In this document: piece after piece, positions 60,649 to 64,000 of the stretch | Position numbering within the stretch: the first letter of the stretch is position 1 | Layout of the letters: every line of letters starts with the position of its first letter | NCBI RefSeq assembly: GCF_029909975.1 | Contig: NZ_CP094516.1 | Location: 8,100,501 to 8,164,500, forward strand | DNA length: 64,000 nt | From: Bradyrhizobium sp. ISRA430 | GTDB taxonomy: Bacteria > Pseudomonadota > Alphaproteobacteria > Rhizobiales > Xanthobacteraceae | Reading direction: 5' to 3' | Program-made: the position numbers and the translations under genes | Notes under the pieces: generated by a model | Seen by the model: only the letters and a program-made list of their open reading frames with translations | What the model was told of the DNA's origin: nothing | Database searches by the model: none

Positions 60649-60979
60649 AGAGACGTCAGCTCTTGTGGCTGTCGTTGAGAACACCGCCGCTCGTTTTCGG
60701 CGGGTGGAGCACGCGCGATTTCGCCGGGAAAGCCTCGGAATCCGGCCGGGGGTGGCCACGATCTTTCCCGGGATCGTCCTGAAATTGCACCGGGCTCTGA
60801 CCTTTTTGGCCACAATCGGAACCGACGTTCACGCCTTGAAATTCCTGGGCATGATTTCGATCCTGGCGCTGCTCACCATGAGCGGAGCCGCCATTTCTGA
60901 TCAGCTTCTGACTGCGGATCAGCACGTCGCGCAGCGGGTGCAGTAGGCGCGGCGGGCAGGGCGCGGCGTGTGGCCGGTC
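60649..60979. other. Intergenic region, one weak small open frame
   Basis: No convincing gene. A 31-codon frame from ATG 60851 to 60946 reads MISILALLTMSGAAISDQLL, like a short secreted peptide, but has no ribosome binding site. Confidence 0.3.
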
Positions 60980-61069
60980 TAAAGCGCGATGAAGTCATCG
61001 CGCTTTAGGTTATTTGTTTGAGCATGATCTTGCCGGAAAAGCGCTGCGCACCTTTCCGGATCATGCTCT
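60980..61069. repeat. Intergenic repeat family B, copy 2
   Basis: Same element as at 18639-18740 with a slightly shorter first hairpin: TAAAGCGCGATGA-AG-TCATCGCGCTTTA then GAGCATGATC...GATCATGCTC with CCGGAAAA/CTTTCCGG inner arms. It lies just beyond the end of the Nramp-like gene. Confidence 0.85.
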
Positions 61070-61086
61070 AGCGGCCCTCCTCTTCC

Positions 61087-62370
61087 TCAGCCGATCACGG
61101 ACGAGCCGAGCAAGGCGAGGACGGCGAGCGCCATCAGCGCGGTGCCGAGCCAACCGAGCGCGATCAGCCAGTTCCGCGCCTTGAAGCGGCCCATAAGCGT
61201 GGTGCTCGAGACGAGCAGCATCATCATCGCCATAATCGGCACGGCGACGATGCCGTTGAGCACGGCGCTCCACACCAGCATGCGGATCGAGTCGATCCCA
61301 GTGAAGCCGAGGCCGAAGCCAATCACAGTCGCGGTCGCGATGATGGTGTAGAAGCCGACCGCCTCGTCCGGCTTCGCCTCCAGCGTCGCGCGCCATCCGA
61401 AGATTTCCGCAACGCCATAGGCCGCCGAGCCCGCCAGCACCGGGATCGCCAGCATGCCAGTGCCGATGATGCCGAGGCCGAACAGGAGGAAGGTGAAATC
61501 GCCGGCGAGCGGCCGCAGCGCTTCGGCGGCTTCCGTTGCCGAATTGATGTTGGTGACGCCGTTGGCGTGCAGGACGGCCGCCGTGGTCAGGATGATGAAG
61601 AAAGCGATGCCGTTGGAGAGCAGCATGCCGGCCGTGGTGTCGATCTTGATTCGCGTAAGCTCCGGATTGCCGCCGCGAGCAAGCTTGTGCAGCGCGCGGC
61701 GGTGCTTGCCGTTCATCTCTTCGACTTCCTGGGACGCCTGCCAGAAGAAGAGATAGGGGCTAATTGTGGTGCCGAGCACCGCCACCACCATCATGAAATA
61801 GTCGGCGCTGACATTCGTCTTCGGCCACACCGCGGCGAGCAGTGCGGTGCTCCATGGGATATTGACCGTGAACGCCGTCGCCACATAGGCGAACAGCGAC
61901 AGCGTCAGGAATTTCAGCAGCGGGGCGTAGCGGCGATAGGGCAGGAAGACCTGGAGCAGGGTCGAGGTGGCTGCGAAGATTAGCGCATGCTCATGGTTGA
62001 GCCCGCCGATGACGAGCGAGAGCGACTCCGCCATCGCTGCGATGTCGGCGGCGATGTTGAAGGTGTTCGCTGCGACGAGAAGGGCGACGAGCGCAATCAC
62101 GAGCCAGCGCGGCGCGAGCGCCATGACGTTGGCGGCGAGGCCCTTGCCGGTGACCCGGCCGATCTGCGCGCTCACGAGCTGGATGGCGATCATGAACGGC
62201 GTCGTCAGAAACACCGTCCAGAGCAGTCCGTAACCAAACTGCGCGCCCGCCTGCGAGTAGGTCGCGATCCCCGACGGATCGTCGTCGGCCGCGCCGGTGA
62301 TCAGACCGGGCCCCAGCCTTCGCAGCACCGTCAGCACGGATTTCGTCGGTGCGTGGGCGCTGTCGCTCAT
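61087..62370 (-). CDS. Nramp-related metal ion transporter with altered metal-site motifs
   Basis: 427 residues with about eleven helices. TM1 reads DDDPSGIATYSQAGAQFGYG, the Nramp region where DPGN normally lies. TM6 reads LGTTISPYLFFWQASQE, where canonical Nramps have a metal-binding Met in MPH. Loss of that Met points to a different substrate, such as Mg2+ or a non-transition metal, as described for Nramp-related transporters lacking it. It is a single gene whose end is next to repeat family B. Confidence 0.85.
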   Translation of the reverse strand: MSDSAHAPTKSVLTVLRRLGPGLITGAADDDPSGIATYSQAGAQFGYGLLWTVFLTTPFMIAIQLVSAQIGRVTGKGLAANVMALAPRWLVIALVALLVAANTFNIAADIAAMAESLSLVIGGLNHEHALIFAATSTLLQVFLPYRRYAPLLKFLTLSLFAYVATAFTVNIPWSTALLAAVWPKTNVSADYFMMVVAVLGTTISPYLFFWQASQEVEEMNGKHRRALHKLARGGNPELTRIKIDTTAGMLLSNGIAFFIILTTAAVLHANGVTNINSATEAAEALRPLAGDFTFLLFGLGIIGTGMLAIPVLAGSAAYGVAEIFGWRATLEAKPDEAVGFYTIIATATVIGFGLGFTGIDSIRMLVWSAVLNGIVAVPIMAMMMLLVSSTTLMGRFKARNWLIALGWLGTALMALAVLALLGSSVIG

Positions 62371-62631
62371 GAAGGGGAGTCTCGATCGGCTCTTTTCCGG
62401 AATGGCGAAATCACGGATCTAATGCGGTACGGAAACGATAGTTCCCGGCCAAACCGGCGCATTGCGCTGAATCAACTCGCGCGCAGCCAGATCATGCGGC
62501 CGCGCGGCCCGTGTCAGGTTTGAGACGTCGGGCAAAACATCTGTAGAGATGCATCATCGCAAATATGATCGCGCCCGCGCCGTCGTCGGTCGCGGGCTTT
62601 GTCATATCTGCGGTCGATGCCGGGGGGCAGC

Positions 62632-62817
62632 CTATTTGATGCTGACGAACATGCCCCAGGCGGCGGCGAGCGTGGCACCCGAGAAGACGATCATCGGGTT
62701 ATCGCAGAACGCGCTGCCATAGGTGCACATGGTGACGCCGAACGAGCCGATCTCGTGATGGCTCGCCGAGTAGAACAGTCCCGACAGCACCAGCAATGCG
62801 GCGGCGACGTAATACAT
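62632..62817 (-). CDS. Small two-helix membrane protein, 61 aa
   Basis: Starts MYYVAAALLVLSGLFYSASH after a GAGGAGAG site. Two hydrophobic helices flank a loop with two cysteines (MCTYGSAFCDNP), possibly a disulfide or metal pair. Function unknown. Confidence 0.6.
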   Translation of the reverse strand: MYYVAAALLVLSGLFYSASHHEIGSFGVTMCTYGSAFCDNPMIVFSGATLAAAWGMFVSIK

Positions 62818-63056
62818 CGACCATCTCTCCTCGGTTGTCCTGGCGTCGTCGCTTCCCGGTGGGGCGGCTTACACGCGGGACACAACAGGGGCGTGCCGCC
62901 AGCATGGCGCGGACAGATTGCATTCCGCCGAATCCGATTTGCTGCATTTAGGTAAAGTTTGACCGGTCGGGCAAACACAAGTCGTTTCTGACTAGGGTTG
63001 CAGCAACGAGAGAAGGCGAAGCCGGTCTTCCTGGCGGCGACGCTGGTTGGCGCGCA

Positions 63057-63332
63057 TCATTTCCAACTCACTTCGGCTTGACTTGTGTCCTGGTTCTGCC
63101 GTTTCAAGCCAACGACCAGCGCCTCCTGCTCTGCAAGCTGCCGCTCAGCCTCAACCACCTCGCGCTCCAATCGCCTCAGCTCATCTAGAAGTGGGTCCTT
63201 GTACATAGCCAAACACGCAGTCCGGGCGTCATTCGCAAATTGTCCCCGCGCCATTTCAACAGCGCGTATCAAGCTGCGTTCCTCATTGAGCTTGCGACAT
63301 TCGGCCCGGTCTCGACGTGCGGTGGACTTCAT
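63057..63332 (-). CDS. Coiled-coil hypothetical protein, 91 aa
   Basis: From ATG 63332 the chain is highly charged and helical, with heptads in LLDELRRLEREVVEAERQLA. No signal peptide or catalytic motif. The longer frame to 63488 adds a Trp/Phe-rich stretch that is not clearly protein-like, so the internal Met was chosen. Function unknown. Confidence 0.5.
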   Translation of the reverse strand: MKSTARRDRAECRKLNEERSLIRAVEMARGQFANDARTACLAMYKDPLLDELRRLEREVVEAERQLAEQEALVVGLKRQNQDTSQAEVSWK

Positions 63333-63654
63333 CCTCGACGCGAAACACGTCTGAAACACACCTGAAACCCAGATCGTTCTGAACTTCGCCGGCCGCCAAC
63401 TCGACCAATAGTCCAAGAGGAGACCATCATGATCCAGGTCGGTTCGAAGGAAGAGGTCGCGCTTCTGCTGGCGCTGTTTGGCACACATAGCCAGCCCATC
63501 ACGAAGGCGACACCAAAGTCATCGCGCGGCCACAACTAGAAATCCATGCCACGTCTGGACCGGGATCGCCCGATTATCCGATTGGACTACCTCCAATTTT
63601 CCCTATGCGGCCAACAGGTTAGGCCCCAGCATGCGCGCGAGAGAGGAGTTGTGC
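63333..63654. other. Intergenic region without a recognised gene
   Basis: Open frames on both strands lack protein-like features. Presumably holds divergent promoters. Confidence 0.4.
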
Positions 63655-63966
63655 ATGAGTCGCTCGCCGTCCATCGTGCCACAAGGCGCCGACCAAGACG
63701 TCTATCTGGTGTTGAATGACTTTGGCAGGCTTGGCTGCGCCTGGTGCGAAGCAGATGAGGAAGGCACCCACCGCGAAGCGGTGATCCGTCAGTTGTTCGA
63801 AGATCATTACAGCCACCCGGTTCGCATCGTGGCATTCAACACCACCGAGGGATGGTCGCGCGATGTGACGATCGATATCGCCGATGAAGTGCGCCGCCGA
63901 TTCTCCGAATACGAAGACGTGCCGCGTTCTGTTCAAGACTTTTTGGAAAGTGCTGTCCGGCGCTGA
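63655..63966 (+). CDS. Hypothetical protein, 103 aa
   Basis: From ATG 63655 with AGGAG nine bases before it. Mixed alpha/beta composition: DVYLVLNDFGRLGCAWCEAD with two Cys three residues apart, HREAVIRQLFEDHYSHPVRI, then a helical C-terminus SVQDFLESAVRR. No signal peptide. Family unknown. Confidence 0.65.
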   Translation: MSRSPSIVPQGADQDVYLVLNDFGRLGCAWCEADEEGTHREAVIRQLFEDHYSHPVRIVAFNTTEGWSRDVTIDIADEVRRRFSEYEDVPRSVQDFLESAVRR

Positions 63967-64000
63967 GCTGCTTCGCCCGGCAAGCTCGCCGCCTTCATAT

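Noticed and set aside
1..64000. CRISPR arrays, tRNA or rRNA genes, transposases and integrases
   Set aside because: No regular spaced repeats, cloverleaf-like conserved segments, rRNA motifs or recombinase motifs were seen, although a covariance-model scan was not possible here.

Overview
The window looks like chromosomal DNA of a Bradyrhizobium-type alphaproteobacterium. The evidence is high GC, a GcrA-family cell-cycle regulator, a phasin, many Ala/Arg-rich proteins, and intergenic palindromic repeats of a kind I associate with Bradyrhizobium and relatives. This assignment is inferred from style and gene content. No rRNA, tRNA, CRISPR array, transposase or integrase was recognised.

Layout. 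0-3.3 kb: an ionotropic-glutamate-receptor-like channel (5' end outside the window), decayed frames and an AraC regulator. 3.3-16 kb: a palindromic repeat, a GH1 beta-glucosidase, a thiolase, HU, an hsp20-lon-small ORF operon, a MarC-like protein, a 39-codon aldolase remnant, a ClC channel and several small envelope or secreted proteins. 16.3-38 kb: a large purine/ureide salvage and catabolism region. It holds DUF3830-puuE-uraD/uraH fusion; a molybdenum hydroxylase (fused 2Fe-2S/Mo subunit plus separate FAD subunit) divergent from an 8-oxoguanine-deaminase-type amidohydrolase; two complete BMP/nucleoside-type ABC importers; a Tsx-like outer-membrane channel; a nucleoside deaminase; a biuret-hydrolase-like enzyme inside the second transporter operon; and allantoate amidohydrolase. 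38-46 kb: an uncharacterised 457-aa protein and a regulated cluster of aconitase, MFS permease, GntR regulator and lactonase, with a matching palindrome in both intergenic regions. 46.7-54.7 kb: CoxE-like VWA/MoxR pair, quinone oxidoreductase, an S24 (LexA/CI-type) repressor with four similar operator-like sites, gcrA and a phasin. 54.8-64 kb: alpha/beta hydrolase, a broken GGDEF-EAL gene, an arginase-family enzyme, soxC-soxD, an Nramp-like transporter and small proteins.

How the genes fit together. The 16-38 kb region can take up nucleosides, bases or ureides (Tsx-like channel plus two ABC importers), deaminate and hydroxylate purines, and carry 5-hydroxyisourate through OHCU to allantoin (UraH, UraD), then allantoate (PuuE) and ureidoglycine (AllC). 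No urate oxidase and no ureidoglycolate-processing enzyme is visible here, so those steps must be encoded elsewhere or be done differently.

The most interesting items are the S24 repressor with its shared operator and promoter architecture, the GntR regulator with two winged-helix modules and two matching palindromes, the biuret-hydrolase-like gene inside a nucleoside-type ABC operon, the unusual molybdenum hydroxylase architecture, and the iGluR-like channel that carries a Gln where eukaryotic receptors have their Q/R site.
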